Assembly (NCBI GenBank): GCA_009919445.1
Contig: RGBY01000186.1
Location: 1-5,009, forward strand
DNA from: Planctomycetia bacterium
GTDB lineage: Bacteria > Planctomycetota > Planctomycetia > Pirellulales > UBA1268
Reading direction: 5' to 3'
DNA length: 5,009 bases
Made by a program: the position numbers and the translations under genes. Shown one piece after another: positions 4,887 to 5,009 of this stretch; the first letter of the stretch is position 1; every line of letters begins with the position of its first letter. The notes under the pieces are model-generated. The model was given only the letters and a program-made list of their open reading frames with translations. It did not search any database and was not told the DNA's origin.

Positions 4887-5009
4887 ATTCTTATAGATCA
4901 ATGTTCTTCTTTCTTCTATCTGTACCGTGTTGGGTGGCTGGCTGTTGGCGGTTGCTGGAGAAACGTCCCGATCAGCAAGCGAGATCCGAATGCTCGCATC
5001 GACTGAGAA
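4887..5009. other. end of window, no supported gene
   Basis: The stretch holds a 14-base pyrimidine run at 4904-4917 made of TTCTTCT twice. Two short frames run off the end: from ATG 4901 (MFFFLLSVPCWVAGC...) and from GTG 4927 (VLGGWLLAVAGETSRSASEI...). Neither has a ribosome binding site, and both are too short to judge. The second has the more ordinary composition. I do not call either. Confidence 0.3.

Noticed and set aside
1..5009. tRNA, rRNA, CRISPR array, insertion sequence
   Set aside because: No cloverleaf with a T-loop GTTCRA pattern, no regularly spaced repeats and no transposase or terminal inverted repeats were seen on reading both strands.

Overview
The window comes from a moderately GC-rich bacterial chromosome (by eye about 55-60% G+C). 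The tightly packed DEAD-box helicase and the DUF932 protein read like members of the Planctomycetes-Verrucomicrobia group. This is an impression from remembered family resemblance, not a search result, so the taxon is a weak inference.

Layout. Positions 1-529 hold a leftward membrane-protein gene, followed by a possible start of the next leftward gene at the window edge. Positions 530-765 are a divergent intergenic region with two good inverted repeats. Positions 766-2310 encode a complete DEAD-box RNA helicase with a basic C-terminal tail. Positions 2394-3122 (or 2439-3122) encode a small histidine-rich membrane protein with fatty-acid-hydroxylase-type metal-binding motifs. Directly after its TGA stop, the same frame stays open for 68 codons with protein-like composition and ends at 3329, with no usual start codon of its own. 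Positions 3330-3814 hold no gene I can support. Positions 3815-4003 encode a 62-residue tryptophan-rich membrane peptide, and 4130-4870 encode a complete DUF932 (plasmid/phage-like, YafZ/YfjQ/YubP) protein. The last 139 bases contain no convincing gene.

The helicase and the hydroxylase-like gene are ordinary housekeeping or lipid-metabolism genes on one strand. They may be co-transcribed (83-base gap), but nothing links their functions. The accessory part is the segment 3586-4886. A 15-base perfect direct repeat stands upstream of the small membrane peptide and again two bases after the stop of the DUF932 gene. It brackets both genes, which both have good ribosome binding sites and are separated by two hairpins. 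DUF932 proteins are known mainly from plasmids, prophages and integrated elements, so the segment may be a small two-gene accessory cassette. No integrase, transposase or tRNA is visible in the window, so mobility is inference only. This pair is the best candidate for something undescribed here.
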